From Oscillospiraceae bacterium (GTDB taxonomy: Bacteria; Bacillota; Clostridia; Oscillospirales; UBA929), in contig WRLJ01000057.1 in the NCBI GenBank assembly GCA_009777685.1, forward strand, positions 1 through 8,784: a DNA stretch of 8,784 nucleotides, read 5' to 3'. Below are positions 1 through 5,783 of this stretch, piece after piece. The translations under genes and the position numbers were made by a program. The notes under the pieces are model-generated. The model saw only the letters and a program-made list of their open reading frames with translations, made no database searches and was not told where the DNA came from. The first letter of the stretch is position 1; each line of letters opens with the position of its first letter.

Positions 1-148
1 TACCGTCGTGCTGAATTCCGCCGTTTGCCTGTATATGGCAAACCCGCACACGACGCTCCGCGACTGCGTGCGCCTGGCCGAACGCACAATCGACAGCGGG
101 AAAGCGTACCAGCAGCTGGAACAATTCTCACGATTGACAAACACATAA
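1..148 (+). CDS. trpD: Anthranilate phosphoribosyltransferase, C-terminal end (partial)
   Basis: The reading frame enters from the left edge (first full codon at 2) and stops with TAA at 146-148, leaving 48 residues. The fragment contains VVLNSAVCLYMA and, further on, a CVRLAERTIDSGKAYQQLE stretch. This matches the C-terminal helices of TrpD, where a conserved 'LN-A--L' helix is followed by 'A---I-SGKA---L'. TrpD transfers phosphoribose from PRPP to anthranilate, the second committed step of tryptophan synthesis, in the cytoplasm. The catalytic PRPP-binding part lies outside the window. The next gene, trpC, follows after 22 bases on the same strand, which supports the call. Identification rests on the C-terminal motif plus operon position. 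Confidence 0.88.
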   Translation, partial: TVVLNSAVCLYMANPHTTLRDCVRLAERTIDSGKAYQQLEQFSRLTNT

Positions 149-170
149 CGGAAGGGTGTTCTGTAAAGCC

Positions 171-950
171 ATGATCCTTGACACCATTGCCGCCGCCGCC
201 CGAAAGCGCGTGGCGGCGCGCAAGGCCGCCATCCCGCTGGAAACCGTTCAGGAACGCGCTCTGGCCCTGCCCAGGGGGAATCTCGCTTTTGAGAACGCCT
301 TGGCGGCGCCGGACCTGTCGCTGATCTGCGAGGTCAAGAAGGCCTCCCCTTCCAAGGGCGTTATTTCCGAGGACTTCCCGTATTTGAGAATCGCGCGGGC
401 CTATGAGCGGGGCGGCGCGGCCGCCGTCAGCGTACTGACCGAGCCGGAGTTTTTCCAGGGAAGCGACGTATATTTACAGGAGATACGCGGGGCCGTGCGT
501 CTCCCCCTGCTGCGCAAGGATTTCACGGTGGACCCCTACCAAATCTACGAGGCCAAAATCTTGGGCGCGGACGCGGTTTTGCTGATCTGCGCCCTGCTGG
601 ACGAGGCTTTTCTGCGGGAGGCGCTGGCCCTCTGCGGCGAGTTGGGCCTCTCCGCGCTTGTGGAGGCGCACGACGAGGCGGAGATTCTGACCGCCCTGCG
701 CGCCGGAGCGCGGATCATCGGGGTCAACAACCGCGATTTGCGTACCTTTGAGGTGGACATTCAGACCTGCGTCCGCCTGCGCGGGCTTGTGCCGGACGGC
801 GTCCTGTACGTCGCCGAGAGCGGCCTTCGCACGGCAGAGGATATGGAGCTTCTGCGGCAGGCGCGGGCAGACGCCGCGCTGATCGGCGAGACGCTGATGA
901 CGGCGGAGAATATCGAGCGGGCGATGGCCGGACTGAAGGGCGGGTCGTAG
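171..950 (+). CDS. trpC: Indole-3-glycerol phosphate synthase
   Basis: TrpC closes the ring of carboxyphenylaminodeoxyribulose phosphate to indole-3-glycerol phosphate, releasing CO2 and water. The 259-residue product is a single TIM barrel of normal family length. Visible active-site elements are CEVKKASPSKG (Glu54, Lys56), LLRKDF (Lys116), LVEAHDE (Glu165), GVNNRDL (Asn186) and VAESGL (Glu216, Ser217), so all usual catalytic residues are present. I chose ATG 171 because family members begin MILD-I. An in-frame GTG at 156 would add five residues, but it overlaps the GGAAGGG (150-156) that is the best ribosome binding site. The spacing from that site to 171 is rather long (14 bases), so the start is slightly uncertain. 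It stops at 950 with trpF starting at the very next base. It is monofunctional, not fused to trpF. Confidence 0.96.
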   Translation: MILDTIAAAARKRVAARKAAIPLETVQERALALPRGNLAFENALAAPDLSLICEVKKASPSKGVISEDFPYLRIARAYERGGAAAVSVLTEPEFFQGSDVYLQEIRGAVRLPLLRKDFTVDPYQIYEAKILGADAVLLICALLDEAFLREALALCGELGLSALVEAHDEAEILTALRAGARIIGVNNRDLRTFEVDIQTCVRLRGLVPDGVLYVAESGLRTAEDMELLRQARADAALIGETLMTAENIERAMAGLKGGS

Positions 951-1544
951 GTGCGCATCAAAATCTGCGGTCTGAGCCGCCCGGAGGACATCGAGGCCGT
1001 CAACCTCGGCCGCCCCGACTATATCGGCTTTGTCTTCGCCCCCAGCCGCCGCCGCGTGAGCTTTGCGCAGGCGGAGGAGCTCAAATCCCGCTTGCACCCG
1101 GCGGTCAAATCCGTGGGCGTCTTCGCCGGCGAGACGCCGGCGCGCATAGCGGAGCTTCTGCGGCGCGGCGTGATCGGCATCGCCCAGCTGCACGGGGATG
1201 AGGATTTGTCCTATGCCGCCGCGCTCCGCGCGCTGACGGACGCCCCCATTGTAAAGGCAATCGCCTTGCCAACCCCGGAGCGTGTGCGCGCCTGGGAAGA
1301 CGCGGCGGACTATCTTCTGCTCGATGGCGCGGCGGGCGGCGCGGGCCGCCGGTTTGACTGGGCTTCCATGCCCGTCCCGCGTACACCGTGGTTTCTGGCG
1401 GGCGGCCTGAACGCCGGAAATCTGGAGGAAGCGGCGCGCTATCGGCCGTTTGGGCTGGATATCAGCAGCGGCGCGGAAACCGGCGGCGTTAAGGACCCGG
1501 AAAAAATCATCAATTTGATACAGATCGTGAGGAATCTGCCATGA
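951..1544 (+). CDS. trpF: Phosphoribosylanthranilate isomerase
   Basis: TrpF catalyses the Amadori rearrangement of phosphoribosylanthranilate to carboxyphenylaminodeoxyribulose phosphate, the step before TrpC. The 197-residue product is a compact TIM barrel with the N-terminal RIKICGL motif (catalytic Cys6), QLHGDED around residues 79-85, LLLDGAAGGAGRRFDW (general acid Asp125), the FLAGGLN phosphate-binding turn near 148-154, and GLDISSGAETGGVKDPEKI near the C-terminus, which completes phosphate binding. It starts with GTG at 951, directly after the trpC stop, and ends with a TGA that shares ATGA with the trpB start. It is therefore probably translated by coupling to its neighbours. Length and motifs are ordinary for the family. 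Confidence 0.96.
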   Translation: MRIKICGLSRPEDIEAVNLGRPDYIGFVFAPSRRRVSFAQAEELKSRLHPAVKSVGVFAGETPARIAELLRRGVIGIAQLHGDEDLSYAAALRALTDAPIVKAIALPTPERVRAWEDAADYLLLDGAAGGAGRRFDWASMPVPRTPWFLAGGLNAGNLEEAARYRPFGLDISSGAETGGVKDPEKIINLIQIVRNLP

Positions 1545-2743
1545 GCATCCCCGCTTCCCCGCCGGGGCGTTTCGGCGTCCACGGGGGGCAGTATGTCCCC
1601 GAAACCCTGATGAGCGCGCTCATCGAACTGGAGGAAGCCTACAACGCGGCCCAAGCCGACCCGGCCTTTGCCGCGGAGCTTGACGCCCTGCTGACCGGCT
1701 ACGCGGGCCGCCCTTCCCCGCTGTATTTCGCGGAGAAAATGACCCGCGATTTGGGCGGCGCGAAAATCTACCTCAAGCGCGAGGACCTCAACCACACCGG
1801 CTCGCATAAAATCAACAACGTGCTGGGCCAGACCCTGCTGGCCAAACGCATGGGCAAAACGCGCCTGATCGCCGAGACCGGCGCGGGCCAGCACGGCGTG
1901 GCCGCGGCCACCGCCGCTGCGCTGTTCGGCCTGGAGTGCGTGGTGTTCATGGGCAAGGAGGACACCGAGCGGCAGGCGCTGAACGTCTACCGCATGGAAC
2001 TGCTCGGCGCGTCCGTCCGCCCCGTGACCTCCGGCACGCAAACCCTCAAGGACGCCGTCAACGAAACCCTGCGCGAGTGGGCCTCGCGTCTGGCCGACAC
2101 GCACTATGTGCTGGGCAGCGCGCTCGGGCCGCACCCCTTCCCTACCCTGGTCCGCGATTTCCAGAGCGTCATCGGGCGCGAAACGCGCCGTCAGGTCGCC
2201 GCGGCGGAAAACGGGCGTCTGCCCGACGTTCTGCTGGCCTGCGTGGGCGGCGGCAGCAACGCCATCGGGCTGTTCCATGACTTTATCCCCGACCCCTCCG
2301 TCCGCATGATCGCCTGTGAGGCGGCGGGGCTGGGGGTCGACCACCCGAAGAACGCGGCGACGATCGCCAACGGCAGCGTCGGGGTGTTCCACGGCATGAA
2401 GTCATACTTCTGCCAGGATGAATACGGGCAAATCGCGCCCGTACACTCTATTTCGGCGGGTCTGGACTACCCCGGCGTCGGCCCGGAGCACGCGGGCCTG
2501 CATGACAGCCGCCGCGCCGAATATGTGCCCGTGACGGACGCGGAGGCCGTGGACGCCTTTGGCTACCTCAGCCGGCCGGAGGGCATCATCCCCGCCATTG
2601 AGAGCGCCCACGCCGTCGCCTGCGCGCGGCGTCTCGCGCCCGAACTGCCGGCGGATTCCATTCTCGTGATCTGCCTGTCCGGCCGCGGCGACAAGGACGT
2701 GGCCGCCATCGCGCGCTATAAGGGGGCTGTGATCCATGAGTGA
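1541..2743 (+). CDS. trpB: Tryptophan synthase beta chain
   Basis: TrpB is the PLP-dependent subunit that condenses indole with serine to form tryptophan in the alpha2-beta2 complex. The 400-residue protein is full length and of the classical TrpB1 type, with the N-terminal GRFGVHGGQYVPETL signature. NHTGSHKINN contains the Schiff-base lysine (Lys90), AETGAGQHG contains the catalytic glutamate (Glu112), GGGSNAIG (236-243) binds the PLP phosphate, and SGRGDKD (from Ser380) holds the pyridine-nitrogen contact. The start ATG overlaps the trpF stop (ATGA) and the last 8 bases overlap trpA, so the two synthase subunits are translationally coupled. This is the usual arrangement where a 1:1 ratio is needed. 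Nothing is missing or truncated. Confidence 0.98.
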   Translation: MSIPASPPGRFGVHGGQYVPETLMSALIELEEAYNAAQADPAFAAELDALLTGYAGRPSPLYFAEKMTRDLGGAKIYLKREDLNHTGSHKINNVLGQTLLAKRMGKTRLIAETGAGQHGVAAATAAALFGLECVVFMGKEDTERQALNVYRMELLGASVRPVTSGTQTLKDAVNETLREWASRLADTHYVLGSALGPHPFPTLVRDFQSVIGRETRRQVAAAENGRLPDVLLACVGGGSNAIGLFHDFIPDPSVRMIACEAAGLGVDHPKNAATIANGSVGVFHGMKSYFCQDEYGQIAPVHSISAGLDYPGVGPEHAGLHDSRRAEYVPVTDAEAVDAFGYLSRPEGIIPAIESAHAVACARRLAPELPADSILVICLSGRGDKDVAAIARYKGAVIHE

Positions 2744-3506
2744 GCGTATCCGCCGCGCGTTTGCCGCGCGGAAGGCCTTTATCCCGTTTATCACGGCGGG
2801 CGACCCCAGCATGGAGGTGACCGAGCAATTGGTGTACGCGCTGGAAGCCGCCGGGGCGGACCTGATCGAGCTGGGCATCCCCTTCTCCGACCCCGTCGCC
2901 GAAGGGCCGGTGATCCAGGCCGCCAGCGAGCGCGCCCTGGCGGCGGGCTTTACGACCGACAAGCTCTTTGAGATGACGGCCCGCCTCCGGAAGCGGACGG
3001 ACATCGCGCTGGCGTTTATGACGTACTTAAACCCCGTATACGCCTACGGCAAGGAGCGCTTTGTCCGGCAAGCCGCCGAATGCGGCGTGGACGCGCTGAT
3101 TGTGCCCGACCTCCCGTTTGAGGAAAAGGACGAACTGGCCCCGCTGTGCGAGCAGTACGGCTTGGCGTTCATCTCGCTGATCGCCCCGACCTCCCGCGGG
3201 CGGGCGCTGCGCATCGCCGCGGAGGCGCAGGGCTTTGTCTACTGCGTATCCTCGATGGGCGTGACGGGTATGCGCGCGCGCCTGGGCACGGAAATCGGCG
3301 GGATCATCCGCCTCGTCAAGGAGTCGCGCGACATCCCCTGCGCCATCGGCTTCGGCGTGTCGACGCCCGAGCAGGCGCGCGACATGGCCGAGCTGTCCGA
3401 CGGGGTGATTATCGGCAGCGCGATCGTGGACATCGCGGCGCGGCACGGGAAAGACTGCGCGGGCCCCGTGAGGGAATTCGCGGAGAAGATACGGGCGGTG
3501 TTGTAG
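2736..3506 (+). CDS. trpA: Tryptophan synthase alpha chain
   Basis: TrpA cleaves indole-3-glycerol phosphate to indole, which is channelled to TrpB. The 256-residue product is a full-length TIM barrel: IPFITAGDP (16-24), LIELGIPFSDPVAEGP (catalytic Glu45), NPVYAYG, IVPDLPFEE, loop-6 region SSMGVTG (172-178) and the phosphate site GFGVST with IIGSAIV near 225-231. The second catalytic acid, Asp60 in the Salmonella enzyme, is Glu56 here (VAEGP instead of the usual ADGP). The substitution is conservative, and I recall it from related Clostridia. The ATG lies inside the end of trpB. The TAG stop at 3504-3506 is the first part of a repeat end (GTAGGGCGCG), so the extreme C-terminus may have been shaped by repeat insertion. 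Confidence 0.97.
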   Translation: MSERIRRAFAARKAFIPFITAGDPSMEVTEQLVYALEAAGADLIELGIPFSDPVAEGPVIQAASERALAAGFTTDKLFEMTARLRKRTDIALAFMTYLNPVYAYGKERFVRQAAECGVDALIVPDLPFEEKDELAPLCEQYGLAFISLIAPTSRGRALRIAAEAQGFVYCVSSMGVTGMRARLGTEIGGIIRLVKESRDIPCAIGFGVSTPEQARDMAELSDGVIIGSAIVDIAARHGKDCAGPVREFAEKIRAVL

Positions 3507-3677
3507 GGCGCGGGTTTTGGGCGTCGCAGGGTACGGTGCGGGTTTTGGGGTTTGTAACGCAACGCGCCGGGGGATGGGTCCCCCGGCGCGTTGTGTGATG
3601 TACAAATGGTGTGTTGTAGGATGTTCCCCAACGTGTAAAACGGGGCAACACGGCGCGCCGGGGTCGTCGCGCCCTAC
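3498..3677 (+). repeat. GC-rich intergenic repeat element with hairpins, MITE-like
   Basis: The gap after trpA contains no credible gene but much repeat structure. A 10-base inverted repeat, GTAGGGCGCG at 3503-3512 and its complement at 3668-3677, brackets the segment. GTGTTGTAGG occurs directly at 3498-3507 and again at 3611-3620, and GCGGGTTTTGGG at 3510-3521 and 3538-3549. Inside lie a long perfect hairpin (3557-3596, with an outer TTTGTA/TACAAA pairing at 3551-3606) and the 10-base palindrome CGGCGCGCCG at 3651-3660. The layout suggests a small non-autonomous mobile or dispersed palindromic repeat. Copy number elsewhere in the genome is unknown, so the boundaries are tentative. Confidence 0.5.
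3557..3596 (+). terminator. Strong hairpin after trpA, terminator-like without a T-tract
   Basis: A perfect 15-base-pair stem, CAACGCGCCGGGGGA (3560-3574) with its complement at 3579-3593, closes on the 4-base loop TGGG. It extends two further pairs outward across one G-T wobble. It lies 50 bases after the trpA stop, where an operon terminator would be expected. No run of T follows on either strand, so it does not fit a classical intrinsic terminator. It could instead protect the trp mRNA 3' end, assist Rho-dependent termination, or simply be the core of the repeat element. Confidence 0.35.
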
Positions 3678-3730
3678 GGGTTTACCCTGTCAGCACCGGG
3701 GTTACTTTGATATCGGGGGCGTGGCCGTTA

Positions 3731-3786
3731 CCTGCCGTAAACGGTTCGGGGGCGAGGAGCGCACGAGGTTAGGACGATACGGCAGG
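3731..3786. repeat. Inverted repeat upstream of the sigma-factor promoter
   Basis: CCTGCCGTA at 3731-3739 is exactly complementary to TACGGCAGG at 3778-3786, with 38 bases between. It ends about 20 bases before the proposed promoter of the sigma gene, so it could be an operator or a stem in an upstream transcript. A 9-base match at this distance may also be chance. The rest of 3678-3807 shows nothing else I can support. Confidence 0.25.
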
Positions 3787-3807
3787 CAAAATAATCTCCG
3801 GTTTCTG

Positions 3808-3839
3808 TGTAACGCCGCCTGATTTTTGTCGTGTATAAT
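3808..3839 (+). promoter_or_regulatory. Promoter of the sigma-factor gene, ECF-type overlapping a TATAAT
   Basis: TATAAT at 3834-3839 is a perfect housekeeping -10 box, but nothing resembling TTGACA lies 16-18 bases upstream. TGTAAC at 3808-3813 followed by 16 bases and CGTG at 3830-3833 does resemble Bacillus ECF promoters (known types such as TGTAAC/TGAAAC, 16-17 bases, CGTC/CGTA/CGAC). The two readings overlap. Either places the transcript start a few dozen bases before the GTG at 3881, leaving a short leader with a strong ribosome binding site. An ECF-type match suggests autoregulation; this is inference. Confidence 0.5.
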
Positions 3840-3880
3840 GGGTGAAAGGCCTTTCCATCACACACAGGGAGGTGAACCGC

Positions 3881-4441
3881 GTGGAGGATCGTAAAATCGT
3901 TGACTTGTATTGGCAGCGTTCGGAAAGCGCCATTGCGGAAACCGCAAAAAAGTATTCCCGTTACTGTCTTTCCATCTCGTTTAACATCCTGCATAACCAA
4001 GAAGACGCCGAGGAATGCACGAACGATACCTATCTTCGCGCGTGGAACGCCATGCCTCCCCATCGCCCCAATTGTTTGGCCGCCTTTTTGGGAAAGATCA
4101 CGCGCAATCTCTCCTTGGACAAATTCAAAAGCTACGCCGCTCAAAAACGCGGTCTCGGGCAGACGGAGATCGCCCTGTCCGAGCTGGACGAAGTGATTCC
4201 CTCCGCGTCAAGCGTTGAGCAGGCCATAGACGAAAAGGAATTGGCAGAAACGCTAAACCGCTTCCTTGAACGTTTACCCAAGCAAAAGCGCATGATGTTT
4301 GTTCAACGGTACTGGTATCTCATGCCGATTCGGGCCATAGCGGAGCAATGGGGAAAACGGGAGAGTTATGTGAAAACCACGTTGTTCCGCACAAGGCAGA
4401 AATTGAAATCACATCTGGAAAGAGAGGGTGTAGTGATATGA
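3881..4441 (+). CDS. ECF-like RNA polymerase sigma-70 family factor
   Basis: The 186-residue protein has a two-region sigma architecture. Sigma-2 spans about residues 18-90, with ILHNQEDAEECTNDTYLRAWNA (helix contacting core and the -10 element) and FLGKITRNLSLDKFKS. A short acidic linker follows. Sigma-4 spans about 117-178, ending in a helix-turn-helix within IRAIAEQWGKRESYVKTTL and an R-x2-QKLKSHLE recognition/terminal helix. It directs RNA polymerase to alternative promoters. The start is GTG 3881 because GGAGGTGA (3868-3875) sits 5 bases before it; upstream in-frame starts lack such a site. It ends in an ATGA overlap with a membrane-protein gene, the standard layout for an ECF sigma and its regulator. 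The target regulon is not known. The N-terminal Asp-Leu-Tyr-Trp and ECTNDTYLRAWN patterns are typical of Clostridia members. Confidence 0.9.
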   Translation: MEDRKIVDLYWQRSESAIAETAKKYSRYCLSISFNILHNQEDAEECTNDTYLRAWNAMPPHRPNCLAAFLGKITRNLSLDKFKSYAAQKRGLGQTEIALSELDEVIPSASSVEQAIDEKELAETLNRFLERLPKQKRMMFVQRYWYLMPIRAIAEQWGKRESYVKTTLFRTRQKLKSHLEREGVVI

Positions 4442-5400
4442 AAAACGAACGGCTTTTAGCTTCCATAGGGAATATAGCGGACCAGCATATCCTAGAAGCG
4501 CAGCCCAAAGCAACGAGGGGGATAACGCCATTCAAGCCTGCCGTTTTGGCCGCCGCCATAGCCGCCTTCGCATTGCTGTGCGGGTTTACCGTGTATGTGA
4601 TGACCGGCGGAGACCTATGGATACAAAAACCGTCCAGTGATCCGGCAGAGACTGTCCGCTCGGCCATCGAAAACCAAGCCGGCAAGGACTATGCGATCCG
4701 CATTGCCGTCGAACGTATTGAAATCGACGAGGCGGAGACGGCACGTGTCGTGGAAAGGTTCATCAGCGGCACAATTGCCGAGCGGCGGGGTTGGAGCGAG
4801 GCGTATTTGGCGGAGCATTTCATCGTGGTAAAGGCCATCTACTATGCCGAATACGACCGCGCGCAAACAACGAGGAGTGACGGTAAAATTGTTCAGTATT
4901 TCTATCTGACGCGGGATATTGACAGCGGCAAGTGGACGATCGTGGACAACTCCGGCAATGTGCATGGGCCGGATGAATTGGCAGGAGATAGTAACCCTCA
5001 GGCAGATATAAACGGCGATACTGGACCGGAAAACAGCGAAGTCATCAGTGTGCAAGAACAAATCATATCCTATTTATCCGAATTGTTTACCCAAGCATAC
5101 GTGCCGTACTACGATGGGCTGCGTTACGGGATAACAGGCTACGAGGAAACCATACTCGATGGCGAGTGTACGGCAACCTTCCTGTGGACGATGTATTTTT
5201 TGGGCAAAGCTTGGGATCTGCCAAGCGACGAGGGGGTAGAACAGGAAGCAAACTTTTTCCTGCAAGCCACGGCACCGCTCATCAACGGCATGGAGCTGGA
5301 TGTAAGCACAATGATGGTTCTCGCGGACGCAAGCGCGGTTGGCCCAGCGAATTATAGTACCCCGATAGAGGAAATTTTCCCCGATCAGGTTTCTAAGTGA
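4438..5400 (+). CDS. Single-pass membrane protein, probable anti-sigma or sensor partner
   Basis: I do not recognise a named family. The 320-residue product has a short cytoplasmic N-terminus (1-33, MKNERLLASIGNIADQHILE, similar in feel to Clostridia anti-sigma N-termini), one hydrophobic segment at about 34-56 (VLAAAIAAFALLCGFTVYVM), and a long acidic outside region. That region seems to hold two alpha/beta modules: about 68-172, ending YFYLTRDIDSGKWTIVD, which resembles an NTF2-like or DUF-type fold, and about 200-312, with YDGLRYGITGYEE, ATFLWTMYFLGKAWD and ANFFLQATA. A linker of about 25 residues rich in Asp, Gly and Asn joins them. It starts at ATG 4438, overlapping the sigma stop, behind GAGAGGG. 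The likely role is to hold the sigma factor at the membrane and respond to an extracytoplasmic signal; this is inferred from position and topology. No zinc-binding H-x3-C-x2-C anti-sigma motif is seen. Confidence 0.75.
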   Translation: MKNERLLASIGNIADQHILEAQPKATRGITPFKPAVLAAAIAAFALLCGFTVYVMTGGDLWIQKPSSDPAETVRSAIENQAGKDYAIRIAVERIEIDEAETARVVERFISGTIAERRGWSEAYLAEHFIVVKAIYYAEYDRAQTTRSDGKIVQYFYLTRDIDSGKWTIVDNSGNVHGPDELAGDSNPQADINGDTGPENSEVISVQEQIISYLSELFTQAYVPYYDGLRYGITGYEETILDGECTATFLWTMYFLGKAWDLPSDEGVEQEANFFLQATAPLINGMELDVSTMMVLADASAVGPANYSTPIEEIFPDQVSK

Positions 5401-5513
5401 TATGCCTTAAATCCTACAGACATCCCAGTTGACAGCAATGGATGGGTTCTGCTGGGGTTGGAGAAGGGCGAGGATCCGTCCGGCGCGCTGGCCCATCTGG
5501 TGCGGAACCCCGC
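5401..5513 (+). pseudogene. In-frame protein-like tail after the membrane-protein stop
   Basis: After the TGA at 5398-5400 the same frame continues open for 73 codons to a TAG at 5620-5622. The first 37 or so codons look like real protein, including DIPVDSNGWVLLGLEKGEDP and a short helix (ALAHLV). They end just where the palindromic repeat at 5514 begins, after which the frame is arginine-rich and implausible. No start codon or ribosome binding site precedes it. The simplest reading is the former C-terminus of the preceding gene, cut off by a nonsense change and then capped by a repeat insertion. Readthrough is possible but there is nothing to support it. Confidence 0.4.
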
Positions 5514-5639
5514 GTCCTCCTCCCGCCGCCTGCGGGCGGCACCCTCCTCTGAGAGGAGGGCAAGGCCGGAGTTTTTGAGAAACCTCCTTGCCTCCCTCCC
5601 AGAGGGAAGTGGCCGCCGATAGGCGGACGGAGGGAGGAC
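5514..5639. repeat. 126-base imperfect inverted repeat with internal hairpins
   Basis: GTCCTCC (5514-5520) and GGAGGAC (5633-5639) begin two arms of about 50 bases that are inverted copies of each other at roughly three-quarters identity. The arms meet at CAAGG (5561-5565) and CCTTG (5586-5590) around a T-rich centre (GTTTTTGAG). Each arm contains smaller hairpins: GCCGCC-TGCG-GGCGGC (5525-5540), CCCTCCTCT-G-AGAGGAGGG (5542-5560) and CCGCC-GATA-GGCGG (5613-5626). No protein is encoded. This is the shape of dispersed palindromic or MITE-like repeats in GC-rich Clostridia. Its hairpins may also end transcripts of the sigma module, for which no other terminator is seen. Confidence 0.65.
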
Positions 5640-5677
5640 TTGGGGCGGCGCGGCACGCGCCGGGGCCTGTTCGTGGG

Positions 5678-5718
5678 AGGGCGCGCCCTTGACAAGCTGT
5701 AAAAACGTGTGATATTAT
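5678..5718 (+). promoter_or_regulatory. Promoter of the receiver-SDR unit, with adjoining palindrome
   Basis: A perfect TTGACA (5689-5694) is followed after 18 bases by TATTAT (5713-5718), a good vegetative sigma-A promoter with start near 5725. A 12-base perfect palindrome, AGGGCGCGCCCT (5678-5689), abuts and shares one base with the -35 box. This is a plausible operator position, although GCGC-rich palindromes are not rare in DNA of this composition. A further inverted repeat, CGGCGCG-GCA-CGCGCCG, lies at 5646-5662. Confidence 0.7.
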
Positions 5719-5728
5719 GCTCCCGGCG

Positions 5729-5764
5729 GGTTCCTGGATTCCGGCCGGACAGGGACCGTTTTTT
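5729..5764 (+). terminator. Terminator-like hairpin plus T6 inside the leader (possible attenuator)
   Basis: GGTTCCTG (5729-5736) pairs with CAGGGACC (5750-5757), with one G-T wobble. The enclosed segment contains the palindrome TCCGGCCGGA (5740-5749), which can form a short upper stem. One G follows, then six T (5759-5764). The structure lies downstream of the promoter start (about 5725) and 20 bases before the ATG at 5784. It would therefore act on the gene's own transcript, either as an attenuator or by giving a very short terminated RNA. CCGGC at 5723-5727 could instead pair with GCCGG at 5744-5748, a possible competing fold. Confidence 0.5.
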
Positions 5765-5783
5765 CGGGGGGAGCGATGGGAAT

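Noticed and set aside
474..1193. Minus-strand open frame of 239 codons across trpC/trpF
   Set aside because: A shadow of the GC-rich trp genes: composition-driven, low-complexity Arg/Ala/Gln/Leu content and no ribosome binding site.
1439..2392. Minus-strand open frame of 317 codons across trpB
   Set aside because: Antisense to the unmistakable, full-length trpB; no protein motif and no start signal.
3517..3822. 101-codon plus-strand frame in the gap after trpA
   Set aside because: It runs through the hairpin repeat, has no ribosome binding site and gives a Gly/Arg/Cys-rich product.
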